From JANLTP01 sp031363055 (GTDB lineage: Bacteria > Pseudomonadota > Gammaproteobacteria > Burkholderiales > Burkholderiaceae_E), in contig JANLTP010000038.1 of assembly GCA_031363055.1 (NCBI GenBank), positions 5,704 to 69,703 of the forward strand: a DNA stretch of 64,000 nucleotides, read 5' to 3'. Every line of letters starts with the position of its first letter. Positions within the stretch are counted from its first letter, which is position 1. The notes beneath the pieces were generated by a model. The model had not been told where the DNA came from and did not search any database. It saw only the letters and a program-made list of their open reading frames with translations. Below, piece after piece: positions 24,009 through 33,164 of the stretch. The translations under genes and the position numbers were made by a program.

Positions 24009-25673
24009 ATGACCGCCACCCAGATCGCCACGCCGGGCAGCCGCTTTAATTTCGCCGACCACCTGATGCAATTGAATTCGGAACGATTGACGAAGACCGC
24101 CTTTATTGACGATCAAGGTCGACTCAGCTACGGCGAGCTATTCGATCGCGTCCGCAGTCTCGCGCAGGCGCTTTCCGCCAGCGGCCTGCGCCGCGAGGAG
24201 CGGGTGCTGTTGCTCATGAGCGACCAGTGCGAATGGCCGGTCTGCTTCCTGGCTTGTCTGTACGCAGGCATTGTTCCGGTTGCCGTCAATACTTTGATGA
24301 CGGCCAGCGACTATGCCTACATGCTGCAACACAGTCGCGCTCAAGCTGCGCTGGTGTCTGCGCCATTGCTGGCGACACTGCAGGCCGCGATGGCGCAGGG
24401 TGATCATGAAGTTCGCTGCATCATGGTTGCGCAGGGCGAACGCGCCACTTCGCAAAGCGCGCTCGATGCCGCGCAAGGCGCTACCGCATCGCCCGAGCCA
24501 GCGACAACGCCAACAGCGATGTCGCCCAATTCGGCACCGGTCAACATCGTAAGCATGGAGACGATGATCGTGGCCCATCCTCCGGGCACGTCAGCCAGTT
24601 CGACAGTCAGTTCGCAGCCAGCGCCGACTGCGGCTGACGATCCCGCCTTCTGGTTGTATTCCTCCGGCTCAACCGGCCGACCGAAAGGCACCGTGCACAC
24701 GCAGGCCAGTCTGTACTGGACGGCCGAACTTTATGGCAAGGCTGTGCTCGGACTCACCGGCGACGATGTTTGTTTTTCGGCCGCCAAGCTTTTCTTTGCT
24801 TATGGTCTGGGCAATGGCTTGAGCTTTCCGTTATCGGTCGGCGCCACTGTCGTTCTGATGCCCGAGCGACCGACGCCCGCTGCCGTGTTCAAACGCTGGA
24901 TCGAGCACCGCCCGACGGTCTTTTTTGGCGCACCGACCGGCTTTGCGGGCATGCTCGCTGCCGCTGATTTACCGTCAAAAAATCAGGTGGCGTTACGCAT
25001 GTGTTCGTCGGCCGGCGAAGCGCTACCGGCTGAGCTCGGCAAACGATTCAGCACTCATTTCGGTTGCGACATCATCGACGGCATCGGCTCGACCGAAATG
25101 TTGCATGTCTTTCTGTCGAATCATCCCGGTGACGTGCGTTACGGCACCACCGGCAAGCCGGTGGCCGGTTATGAACTCGAATTGCGCGGTGACCAGGGCC
25201 AGGTAGTGGCCGATGGCGAGATTGGCGATCTCTACATCAAAGGGCCGAGTGCCGCGCTGTTGTATTGGGGAAATCGCGAGAAGACGCGCGAGACCTTCCA
25301 GGGCACCTGGACCAAGAGCGGTGATAAGTACGTACGCGACAGTGAGGGCTACTACACCTACTCCGGACGCAGTGACGACATGCTCAAAGTCAGCGGCGTC
25401 TATGTCTCACCGTTCGAAGTGGAAGCCACCTTGATGCAACATCCGTCCGTACTTGAAGCGGCCGTCGTCGGCAAGACGGACGCCGACGGACTGACCAAGA
25501 CCAAGGCATTTGTGGTGCTCAAAGCCGGCCACAGCACCGATGAAGCTGCGCTGAAGGCATTCGTCAAGGATCGATTGGCACCCTTTAAATACCCGCGACA
25601 AATCGAGTTCATTGCCGAGTTGCCGAAAACTGCTACCGGAAAAATTCAGCGCTACAAGTTAAGGGAAGTGTGA
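24009..25673 (+). CDS. bclA: Benzoate-CoA ligase
   Basis: ATG 24009 is preceded by GGAG at a good distance and gives 554 residues. It is an adenylate-forming enzyme of the benzoate-CoA ligase type: FWLYSSGSTGRPKGTVHT (ATP loop), AKLFFAYGLGNGLSFP, GIGSTEMLHVFLSN, YSGRSDDMLKVSG and PKTATGKIQRYKLRE with the catalytic Lys. It activates benzoate to benzoyl-CoA, the BoxAB substrate and BoxR inducer. Unusually, about 45 residues very rich in Ala, Ser, Thr and Pro (about residues 150-205) sit before the ATP loop, making it longer than the usual 520-530. Confidence 0.92.
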   Translation: MTATQIATPGSRFNFADHLMQLNSERLTKTAFIDDQGRLSYGELFDRVRSLAQALSASGLRREERVLLLMSDQCEWPVCFLACLYAGIVPVAVNTLMTASDYAYMLQHSRAQAALVSAPLLATLQAAMAQGDHEVRCIMVAQGERATSQSALDAAQGATASPEPATTPTAMSPNSAPVNIVSMETMIVAHPPGTSASSTVSSQPAPTAADDPAFWLYSSGSTGRPKGTVHTQASLYWTAELYGKAVLGLTGDDVCFSAAKLFFAYGLGNGLSFPLSVGATVVLMPERPTPAAVFKRWIEHRPTVFFGAPTGFAGMLAAADLPSKNQVALRMCSSAGEALPAELGKRFSTHFGCDIIDGIGSTEMLHVFLSNHPGDVRYGTTGKPVAGYELELRGDQGQVVADGEIGDLYIKGPSAALLYWGNREKTRETFQGTWTKSGDKYVRDSEGYYTYSGRSDDMLKVSGVYVSPFEVEATLMQHPSVLEAAVVGKTDADGLTKTKAFVVLKAGHSTDEAALKAFVKDRLAPFKYPRQIEFIAELPKTATGKIQRYKLREV

Positions 25674-25748
25674 ACGGGCGGCACGGACGGCCGGCACGAA
25701 CGGGGAGGCGCGAACCGAAGGCACGAGTGGGAAGCATCAGCGCGCAGC

Positions 25749-26807
25749 TTAATCGAGTTTGACATTCGCCAGCTTCGCAACTTCGCCCCATTTACGGTTT
25801 TCTGCGGCAATGAAATCGGCAAACGCCCTCGGCGTGCAGGGATCGGCAATCGAGCCACGGCGCTGGATCTCTGCCCTTACCAGCGGATCATTCAGTATCT
25901 TTTGAATGTCATGGCTGATTTTCGCGACCAGATCGACCGCAGTGTCTTTGGGCAGCACAATGCCCGACCAGCCGACCGCTTCATAGTTTGGAATCAACTC
26001 GGCGATTGCAGGAACCTGGGGCATCGACTCAACGCGTTTACCGGTCGTCACCGCAAGCGCCTTCAGACGCCCGCTGGTAATGTGTGGCAACGCGCTGGTC
26101 ACACTATCGAACATCAAGGGGATCTGGCCGCCCAGAAGATCGGTCATGGCCGGCGCCGAGCCACGGTAAGGAATATGCACCATGAACAAGCCCGCGCGGG
26201 CCTTGAATAACTCAGCGGCCATGTGCTGCGCCGTACCCGGCCCTGCGGATGCGTAATTTAGCCGGCCGGGGTTCTTCTTCGCATAGTCGATCAGGCTCGC
26301 CAACGAGTTTGATTCCAGGCTCGGATGCGCCACCAGCACCAGCGGCGCGATAAACACATTCGAGGCCGGCGCAAAATCTTTCTGTGCGTCATACGGCAGC
26401 TTCGAATAAACCACCGGATTAATTCCCAAGGTGCCACTGGTGCCCATGATCAGGGTGTAACCATCGGCAGGCGCCGTTCTGCCCGCTTCGATACCCGGTA
26501 CACCGCCACCGCCCGCCTTGTTCTCGACGATTACATTCTGGCCCCAGAGCAATTGCAGCTTCTCGGCCAGCAGACGCGCAAAAATATCCGCCGCCTGGCC
26601 TGGCGGAAACGGAACGATGATCTTGACTGTCTTGGTGGGGAACACAATCGACGAGCCAGCGGTGCTTTGGGCCTGCAATAACCGGGAAGACCAACCTGTG
26701 CAGGCAAGCACACCCAACTGCAACAGTTGACGGCGCTTATTCAAGGGTCGATGGCACCTGTCAATGAGCCGAGGGGAATTATTCTGACCGCGATTATTGC
26801 CAGACAA
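25749..26807 (-). CDS. TctC/Bug-family periplasmic solute receptor
   Basis: The protein has up to 352 residues from a TTG at 26807; a start nearer KRRQLLQLGVLACTG is possible. The signal resembles a Tat or Sec leader with paired Arg. The mature part has the Bug pattern: VKIIVPFPPGQAADIFARLL, VENKAGGGGVPGIEAGRTAP, DGYTLIMGTSGT and MVHIPYRGSAPAMTDLLGGQ. These proteins capture small carboxylates in the periplasm. No TctA/TctB membrane genes are adjacent. Its start overlaps the end of the acyl-CoA synthetase gene by 14 bases, suggesting an operon. Confidence 0.85.
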   Translation of the reverse strand: MSGNNRGQNNSPRLIDRCHRPLNKRRQLLQLGVLACTGWSSRLLQAQSTAGSSIVFPTKTVKIIVPFPPGQAADIFARLLAEKLQLLWGQNVIVENKAGGGGVPGIEAGRTAPADGYTLIMGTSGTLGINPVVYSKLPYDAQKDFAPASNVFIAPLVLVAHPSLESNSLASLIDYAKKNPGRLNYASAGPGTAQHMAAELFKARAGLFMVHIPYRGSAPAMTDLLGGQIPLMFDSVTSALPHITSGRLKALAVTTGKRVESMPQVPAIAELIPNYEAVGWSGIVLPKDTAVDLVAKISHDIQKILNDPLVRAEIQRRGSIADPCTPRAFADFIAAENRKWGEVAKLANVKLD

Positions 26808-28701
26808 TTTCGTGTCTCATGACAAATGGATTCAGTCGATCATGTACCAAACTGGCGACCGCGTCGCGCCCTGCGGTGGGCACGCCGGTGAAGACAATCG
26901 TCGCCAGACTACCGTGCGTGCCATGCGCGGCAACCTTGACCTCGAACTCGAGATGCTGATCGCGTAGCGGCGCCAGCACTTCGGTGAAGACTCGGCGGGC
27001 GGCATCCCAGCGCAGTTGCGGTTTGAACACCTTGCCGACGGCCGTCAACGGCATGACGTCCACCGCAACGATAGCCACCGGCAAGGCGGCACGCTCGGGC
27101 GTTCGTTCACGCACAAAGGCTTCGAGTTCGCCGGCTTTCAGCGTCACACCGGGCTGCAGTTGGACGTAGGCGAGCGGTAATTCGCCCGCATAGGCATCGG
27201 GTTGTCCGACCAGGGCAGCCAGGGCGACGGCCGGATGCTGATAGAAAATCTCCTCGACGGCCATCGGATCAATATTGTGGCCACCGCGAATCACGAGGTC
27301 CTTGGCGCGACCGGTAATCCACAAATAGCCGTCCTCGTCGAGCCGCCCGAGGTCGCCGGAATTTACCCAGCCGGGCTCGACAAAGGCGCCTTGATTATGA
27401 ATATCGTTCAAGTAGCCCGAGAACACCCCGGGCCCGCTCATCGCAACCACGCCAATTTCGTTGACCGCACAATCGGCGCTGCAGTGCCCGTCGGCATCGA
27501 CCTTGACGATGCGCACCCGACTGTAGGGAACGGCATGGCCAACGGTGCCCAAACGAAGGGGCCGATCAGCGTACGAGATGGTATGCACGCTCGAGGTTTC
27601 GGTCATACCGTACACCTCCAGTACCGGCACGCCGAGCTTCTCCTGCAGCGCCTTGGCAACCGCTACTGGAATTGCCGAACCACCACCGGCCGAATAGCGC
27701 AGACTGCTGATATCACTATCGCCGGTGGGTACAGCCAGCGCAGCCGCCATGACCGTCGGCACACCACTGAACACCTGCGCACGATATCGATGCACGAGTT
27801 TCCAGATATTTTTAACCGCAGTCGCGTTGCGCCAACCCGAGGGTGACAACACCACGACACTACCGGCGCCGGCAAACGTGGCAATGCCCTGGGTCAGCGC
27901 GCCGCCGACGTGAAAAAGTGGCAATCCAAACAACAGCGGCGTACCGGGCTGCGTCTTCAACATGAGGTTACAGACCCAGCCCTGATAAACCTGATTGGTG
28001 TGGGTGTGACTGACCAGCTTCGGCGTTCCGGTGGTACCACCGGTATGAAAATACGCAGCGACATCGTCGCCCGCAATGTGGCGGCCACTGACCAGATGAT
28101 CGTCCGGCTGCGACTTGATTAGCTCATCGAATGAATAGACGCCGTTGGCCGGATCGGCTGCACCGCCCACGACCACGATCGCGATCAGGTTCTTCAGCGA
28201 GCCCCGAACTTTCTGGACCTTTTCGAAAATATCCGAGCCTTCCGTGGGGCCCAGGGTGACCAGCACTTTAGTACCCGCAGCCTGCAATATCTCGGCAATC
28301 TGGTGTGCCTCGAGCAAGGGGTTGACCGGGTTCGCAATGCCGGCCGCCTCGGCGCCAAATAGCGTGAAGAAACTCTGCGGCAACAACGGCAACAGAAAAC
28401 TCACCACGTCGGTCGGCCCGACCCCCAGTGAATGGAAGGCATTGGCGGTTTGCGTGACCGCCCCGACAAACTGGCCGAAATTGATGATGCGAGGCACCTC
28501 ATCAGGACTGGCGCCGGCCAGAAACTGAATCGCCGGCGCCGCGGGATCGATCGATGCGCCCAGCTTGATCGCATCGTAGGTGCTGACGGCAGCGATGCGC
28601 TGCGAGTACGGTATTGCTTCAAAGGCTCGCAGATCGGCTTCGGTTGCCAGGCTGGGCAAGGTCTCGCCAATGATCCGATCGAGCAACAGGGCGCGCGGCA
28701 T
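26794..28701 (-). CDS. Acyl-CoA synthetase (AMP-forming)
   Basis: The protein is 635 residues. ATP loop AAYFHTGGTTGTPKLVSHTH, EVYGMTETSSVHTISY, GWVNSGDLGRLDEDGYLWIT, GRAKDLVIRGGHNIDP and the late catalytic region around PLTAVGKVFKPQLRWD mark the fatty acid/aryl acid ligase superfamily. The C-terminal 75 residues extend beyond the usual ligase end. The substrate is not deducible. Coupling to a Bug-type receptor suggests that an imported carboxylate may be its substrate, which is inference. Confidence 0.85.
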   Translation of the reverse strand: MPRALLLDRIIGETLPSLATEADLRAFEAIPYSQRIAAVSTYDAIKLGASIDPAAPAIQFLAGASPDEVPRIINFGQFVGAVTQTANAFHSLGVGPTDVVSFLLPLLPQSFFTLFGAEAAGIANPVNPLLEAHQIAEILQAAGTKVLVTLGPTEGSDIFEKVQKVRGSLKNLIAIVVVGGAADPANGVYSFDELIKSQPDDHLVSGRHIAGDDVAAYFHTGGTTGTPKLVSHTHTNQVYQGWVCNLMLKTQPGTPLLFGLPLFHVGGALTQGIATFAGAGSVVVLSPSGWRNATAVKNIWKLVHRYRAQVFSGVPTVMAAALAVPTGDSDISSLRYSAGGGSAIPVAVAKALQEKLGVPVLEVYGMTETSSVHTISYADRPLRLGTVGHAVPYSRVRIVKVDADGHCSADCAVNEIGVVAMSGPGVFSGYLNDIHNQGAFVEPGWVNSGDLGRLDEDGYLWITGRAKDLVIRGGHNIDPMAVEEIFYQHPAVALAALVGQPDAYAGELPLAYVQLQPGVTLKAGELEAFVRERTPERAALPVAIVAVDVMPLTAVGKVFKPQLRWDAARRVFTEVLAPLRDQHLEFEVKVAAHGTHGSLATIVFTGVPTAGRDAVASLVHDRLNPFVMRHEIVWQ

Positions 28702-28889
28702 ATTCGGTCTCCTTCGTTATGCACAAAGGATAACAAAACAATGTCTGGGCGCACAGGCCTGGACGTAGGCTCAACCGAAGTCGGATGCTGAGGCCCAGCG
28801 GGTAACGGACGACAGTGCTCGTAATGACGCGAGACCTTATGCGGTATGCTCCACAGCCCTTCCTGATCCCGACAGGTGCCCGAACCAAC

Positions 28890-29771
28890 ATGCCGGCTAC
28901 TGCGCTCGCCCTGGTCATTCTCGCCGGTCTGATTCACGCCAGTTGGAACATCGCTGCCAAGCGCGGCGGCGGCGACTCCCGATTCGCCTTATTGACCAAT
29001 TTCGCATTGGCGCTCGTCTGGGCGCCGGTCGGCGCCTGGTTCGGTTGGCAGGAGATGGCCGCCTGGGGCTGGCCAGAATATGCATTGGTCACTGTCAGCG
29101 GTGCCCTGCACCTGGTTTATTTTCTGGTGCTGCTGCGCGGTTATCGACGAGCAGACTTGACGGTTGTGTATCCGCTCGCACGCGGCAGCGGACCGCTGCT
29201 GACCTCCATGGTTGCGATCACCTTCCTCGGCGAACAGTTGTCAGCTTGGGGAGCACTCGGCATTTTCGGCGTAGTCATTGGCGTATTTCTGATTGCCGGC
29301 GGCCCGGGCTTGTGGCGCGCCGCGCAGGAACCCGCCAAGCGCGATCGCGTACGCGCGGGCTTGTTTTATGGGCTGCTGACGGGACTGTTCATTGCCGCGT
29401 ACACGGTAGTCGACGGCTGGGGCGTCAAGGTGCTGGGCGTCTCGCCGATTCTGATCGACTACATGGGCAACCTGATGCGTATCCTGCTGCTGGCGCCCTT
29501 CGTCTTGCAAGATCTGCCGGCCTTTCGAGAAGCCGCCCAAACGCAGTGGAAGACCGCCCTGCTGGTTGGTACCATCAGCCCGGTCTCCTACGTTCTGGTC
29601 CTGTACGCAATGAAAGTGGCGCCGATGTCGCATGTCGCGCCAGCCCGCGAAGTGTCGATGTTATTTGCAGCGCTGATCGGCGGCAAACTGCTTGCCGAAG
29701 GAGATCGATTACCGCGTCTTGCCGGTGCCGCCTTGATTGCCGTCGGCGTCATGGCGCTGGCACTCGGTTAG
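28890..29771 (+). CDS. EamA/DMT family permease
   Basis: From ATG 28890 the protein has 293 residues with about ten hydrophobic helices in two EamA halves. It starts MPATALALVILAGLIHASWN, and ADLTVVYPLARGSGPLLTSM and SHVAPAREVSMLFAALIGGK are typical end-of-half signatures. It is an inner-membrane drug/metabolite transporter of unknown substrate. An in-frame upstream ATG at 28815 would add 25 non-hydrophobic residues and is less likely. The 188-base gap before it shows nothing clear. Confidence 0.8.
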   Translation: MPATALALVILAGLIHASWNIAAKRGGGDSRFALLTNFALALVWAPVGAWFGWQEMAAWGWPEYALVTVSGALHLVYFLVLLRGYRRADLTVVYPLARGSGPLLTSMVAITFLGEQLSAWGALGIFGVVIGVFLIAGGPGLWRAAQEPAKRDRVRAGLFYGLLTGLFIAAYTVVDGWGVKVLGVSPILIDYMGNLMRILLLAPFVLQDLPAFREAAQTQWKTALLVGTISPVSYVLVLYAMKVAPMSHVAPAREVSMLFAALIGGKLLAEGDRLPRLAGAALIAVGVMALALG

Positions 29772-29833
29772 TTGTCCCTCGGATAGTGTTTCAGGGAGCC
29801 TGTCGGGATTATCATTACATTCGCTTCGTTCTT

Positions 29834-29881
29834 CGAAACATCGAAACATCGAAACATCTGAACATCTGAACATCTGAACAT
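29834..29881. repeat. Six-copy 8-bp tandem repeat upstream of an SDR gene
   Basis: GAAACATC occurs three times in a row, directly followed by TGAACATC three times (29834-29881). The array ends two bases before the AAAGGA ribosome site of the next gene (start 29899). Such arrays can change copy number by slippage and could alter expression, but no promoter was identified around it. Confidence 0.9.
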
Positions 29882-29898
29882 CAGAAAGGATTGAACGC

Positions 29899-30660
29899 TT
29901 GGACCTGGGACTCACTGGCCTGCGCGCCATCATCACCGGCGGCACCAAAGGCATTGGCCGTGCGATCGTTGAAACCCTGATTGCCGAAGGCTGCCATGTC
30001 GCGTTGTGCGCGCGCAGTGCCTACGATATCAAGCGGGCCACGGAACAACTCTCGAACCGCGGCGTCAAGGTGCTGGCGCAAGTACTCGATATCGCCGATC
30101 CCATTGCCCTCAAACGTTGGGTCGGTGATAGCGCCGCCGGTTTGGGCGGTATCGACATCGTTATTGCCAATGTCAGCGCGCTGGCGGTCGAACCCGGCGA
30201 GAAGTCCTGGCACAAGTCCTTTGAGACCGATGTGCTCGGAACCGTTCGGATGGTCGAGGCCGCCTTGCCTCATCTCGAGCGCAGCAAGGCGGCATCGATC
30301 GTGACCATAGCGAGTGTGTCGGCCCGCGAGATTGATTTTGCGGCAGGCTCCTATGGCGCCATGAAAGCAGCATTGATTCACTACACTCAGGGGCTTGCTC
30401 AACAATGGGCCAGCAAACATATTCGCGCCAACAGCGTGTCACCGGGCAACACCTATTTTCCGGGCGGCGTTTGGGAAAATATCGAACATGGCAACCCGGC
30501 GCTGTTCAAGCAAGCGATGGCGATGAATCCTAGCGGGCGCATGGGAAAACCGGACGAGATTGCGCGTTCGGTGGTATTTTTGGCAAGTCCGGCGTCGAGT
30601 TATACCAGTGGCACCAACCTGGTCGTTGATGGCGCCTTGACACGTGGAGTTCAGTTGTGA
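29899..30660 (+). CDS. Short-chain dehydrogenase/reductase
   Basis: The protein is 253 residues from a TTG start preceded by AAAGGA. It has cofactor motif ITGGTKGIGRAIVE, catalytic Ser in IVTIASVSARE, and Tyr-x3-Lys in SYGAMKAALIHYTQ, ending with the SDR tail SGTNLVVDGALTRG. It is close to 3-oxoacyl-reductase-like SDRs of unknown substrate. Its stop overlaps the start of the following receptor gene (GTGA), so the two are translated together. Confidence 0.85.
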   Translation: MDLGLTGLRAIITGGTKGIGRAIVETLIAEGCHVALCARSAYDIKRATEQLSNRGVKVLAQVLDIADPIALKRWVGDSAAGLGGIDIVIANVSALAVEPGEKSWHKSFETDVLGTVRMVEAALPHLERSKAASIVTIASVSAREIDFAAGSYGAMKAALIHYTQGLAQQWASKHIRANSVSPGNTYFPGGVWENIEHGNPALFKQAMAMNPSGRMGKPDEIARSVVFLASPASSYTSGTNLVVDGALTRGVQL

Positions 30661-31634
30661 AATCAATGAGAATCGCAGCGGTATTCGTCGCTCTGCTGAT
30701 CCACGCGCCGCTGACGTTGGCACAAGCTCAAAACTGGCCGACCAAACCGTTGCGGCTGTTGGTACCTCTGGCGGCCGGCAGTACCGCCGATATTGTTTCA
30801 CGCGTGCTGGCTCTTGAGCTCGGTAAAGTACTGGGCCAAACCATTGTGGTTGAAAACAAGTCCGGTGCCGGTGGCACCATCGCCACCGCTGAAACTGCAC
30901 GCTCGGCCGCCGACGGCTACACCCTCGCCTTTGCATCGCAGGGAACCTTGATCTTCAATCAAGGACTGTACGCCAAGCCAGGTTACGACTCTCTCAAGGA
31001 CTTCACCCCGCTGGCCTTTATCGGTAGCGTCTCGAACGTCATGATCGTGCATCCGGACCATGCTGCGCAGCGACCCGCCGACATCATCGCCAGCGCCCGA
31101 GCGAAACCGGGCGAAGTCAGTTTTTCGTCGGGCGGCAGCGGCACCAGTCATCATCTGTCGGGCGTGTTGTTCGGCAATATGACCAACACCAGTTTGCTGC
31201 ATGTACCGTACAAGGGCGCACCGCAGGGCATTCTCGCGGTCATGAGCAAGGAAGTCTCCGTTGGATTTTTCAATACGCCGACGGTCATTGCGCAGATCAA
31301 GGATGGCCGTCTCAAACCACTCGGTGTCACCAGCTTGAAACGCTCGTCGCTATTACCGCATGTCGCCACCCTCGATGAACAAGGCGTCCGCGGCTATGAA
31401 GTCAATGCCTGGTTCGGAGTCATTGCGCCAGCCGGCTTGCCCTTGAGCCTCGTGACTCGCCTGAATGGCGAAATCAACAAAATTCTGGCGTTGCCCGAGG
31501 TGCGCGAAAAACTCGGCGCGCAAGGGTTCGAGCTGGCGCCGGCCATGGAGCCGGCCGCGTTCAGTCAACTGATCGCCGATGACTACGCCAAGTGGCTGCC
31601 GATCGTCAAGGCCAGTGGCGCCAAGGCAGACTGA
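30657..31634 (+). CDS. TctC/Bug-family periplasmic solute receptor (second)
   Basis: The protein is 325 residues from GTG 30657 (ATG 30666 is an alternative). A Sec signal (AAVFVALLIHAPLTLAQA) is followed by the Bug pattern: PLRLLVPLAAGSTADIVSRV, VENKSGAGGTIATAETAR, DGYTLAFASQGT and LLHVPYKGAPQGILAVMSKE. It binds small carboxylates in the periplasm. It is coupled to an SDR and has no membrane permease partner here. It is a paralogue of the receptor at 25.7 kb, but clearly diverged. Confidence 0.88.
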   Translation: MKSMRIAAVFVALLIHAPLTLAQAQNWPTKPLRLLVPLAAGSTADIVSRVLALELGKVLGQTIVVENKSGAGGTIATAETARSAADGYTLAFASQGTLIFNQGLYAKPGYDSLKDFTPLAFIGSVSNVMIVHPDHAAQRPADIIASARAKPGEVSFSSGGSGTSHHLSGVLFGNMTNTSLLHVPYKGAPQGILAVMSKEVSVGFFNTPTVIAQIKDGRLKPLGVTSLKRSSLLPHVATLDEQGVRGYEVNAWFGVIAPAGLPLSLVTRLNGEINKILALPEVREKLGAQGFELAPAMEPAAFSQLIADDYAKWLPIVKASGAKAD

Positions 31635-31672
31635 TCACATTAGCCCGCTGACCTTCGGATCAACGGTTCGAA

Positions 31673-33136
31673 CTACAGCCCCAAAGCCTGCACACTGAGC
31701 TTCGCCAATTCACGCCGAAGCCTGGTGCGAACTTTGGCATGCGCCCGGCTCGAATTCAGGTTCTGCAACTCGTACGGATCGGCGTTCAGATCATAGAGTT
31801 CGTCAAGCTCGCCATCGCGCCCGCGGTTGACCCAATGAATGTATTTGTAGCGGTCGGTTCGTACCGCCTTGTAGGTCATGCCGATCAGCCACGGCATTGC
31901 ATTTTCAGCCCAATACTCGATCAGTACCGATTTTCGCCAATCGGCCGTTTTTGCGCTGATCGCTGCCTGCGGCTCGGGCCTTGCAGCGGCGGCGCGTGCG
32001 GCGGGCTTGGCCTTGGTACCCGCGAACAGTGGTAACAACGATCGGCCCTGAATCTGCGGCCCCGGTCTGCCACCTGCCAATTTCAGGAGGGTGGGCGCGA
32101 GATCCTGACAAATCACGAGATCACGCACGCGGCTGCCGGCGCGCACCTTCTTCGGGTAACGCACAACGAACGGCGAGCGAATGCCTTCTTCATAAGCAAA
32201 GCGACGCTCCGGTCCGAGTCCGTGTTCACCGAAGAAATAGCCGTTATCGCCGAAAAAAACGATGACCGTATTCTCGAGCTCACCGCTTTTTTCGAGCGCT
32301 GCCAGGATCTTCCCGACACCTTCGTCGACTGACGCCATCATGCGGGCGCGCAGGCGGATTTCTTCCTGCTCACCCGAGAACACGGCTTTCATGATCTGAC
32401 TGCCAACCGGCCCGCCACGTTGCTCGAAGCACTCGGCCCAGGCGGGCTTGCCCTTGATGACCTCGGCGATCGGCAACATGTTCGGTGTGCGCGGGAAGAT
32501 CGCATCGCGATACAAGTCCTTGTGTCGAGCCGCAACCTGGTAGCCGCCCTGCGCCGCGATGCGCAGCGTGCCGTCAGCCGCCTGCTCGGCGTCCGGATGG
32601 ACGGCCTTGTGCGCAAAGAACAACGAGAATGGTTGATCGCGTTTGCGATTCAGAAAATCGAGCGCGAGCTGGTTCATGATGTCGGTGATGTAGCCCGTGT
32701 GCTGCTGGTACTTGCCGTCGTGATTGAGCTTCGGATCGTTCAGGCGTCCGTGCCCGTCGTAGCTGACCCAATGATCGTAGCCGGGCCTCGGCATGCCGTC
32801 ATTACCCATATGCCACTTGCCGATATGCGCAGTCTCGTAGCCGAGTTTTTGCAGCTCGAGATGATAGTTGGGCAAACGATGACTCATGGCATCGCGCGCC
32901 ACGTTATCAATGATGCCGTGGCGGCTCGCATACTGGCCGGAGACGATCGACGCGCGATTCGGCGAGCAGATCGGCGTGGTGTGAAAGGCGCGCTCGAACA
33001 GGGCCCCTTCGCGGGCCAGGCGATCGATGTGCGGCGTCTGCATATACGGATGACCGCCGGCACCAAACTCGTCGTAACGCAAATCGTCGATCAGAATGAC
33101 CAGGAAGTTCGGCTTCTTGTTTTGATGGCTTCGCAC
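31673..33136 (-). CDS. Sulfatase of the alkaline phosphatase superfamily
   Basis: The protein is 487 residues from a GTG start. It opens with FLVILIDDLRYDEFGAGG (metal Asp pair) and has TPICSPNRASIVSGQYASRH, the C-x-P-x-R sulfatase signature whose Cys is converted to formylglycine. It also has TAHIGKWHMG and NTVIVFFGDNGYFFGEHGL near the metal site. It hydrolyses sulfate esters. No signal peptide is obvious, so it may be cytoplasmic. No formylglycine-generating enzyme gene lies nearby. It is convergent with the receptor gene. Confidence 0.88.
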   Translation of the reverse strand: MRSHQNKKPNFLVILIDDLRYDEFGAGGHPYMQTPHIDRLAREGALFERAFHTTPICSPNRASIVSGQYASRHGIIDNVARDAMSHRLPNYHLELQKLGYETAHIGKWHMGNDGMPRPGYDHWVSYDGHGRLNDPKLNHDGKYQQHTGYITDIMNQLALDFLNRKRDQPFSLFFAHKAVHPDAEQAADGTLRIAAQGGYQVAARHKDLYRDAIFPRTPNMLPIAEVIKGKPAWAECFEQRGGPVGSQIMKAVFSGEQEEIRLRARMMASVDEGVGKILAALEKSGELENTVIVFFGDNGYFFGEHGLGPERRFAYEEGIRSPFVVRYPKKVRAGSRVRDLVICQDLAPTLLKLAGGRPGPQIQGRSLLPLFAGTKAKPAARAAAARPEPQAAISAKTADWRKSVLIEYWAENAMPWLIGMTYKAVRTDRYKYIHWVNRGRDGELDELYDLNADPYELQNLNSSRAHAKVRTRLRRELAKLSVQALGL

Positions 33137-33164
33137 GGGCGTGTCTCCTCAGTAAATTCGTCTG

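Noticed and set aside
29834..29881. CRISPR-like array
   Set aside because: The units are 8 bp with no spacers and there are no cas genes. It is a simple tandem repeat. The arrays at 53701, 61325 and 62597 were rejected as CRISPR for the same reason.
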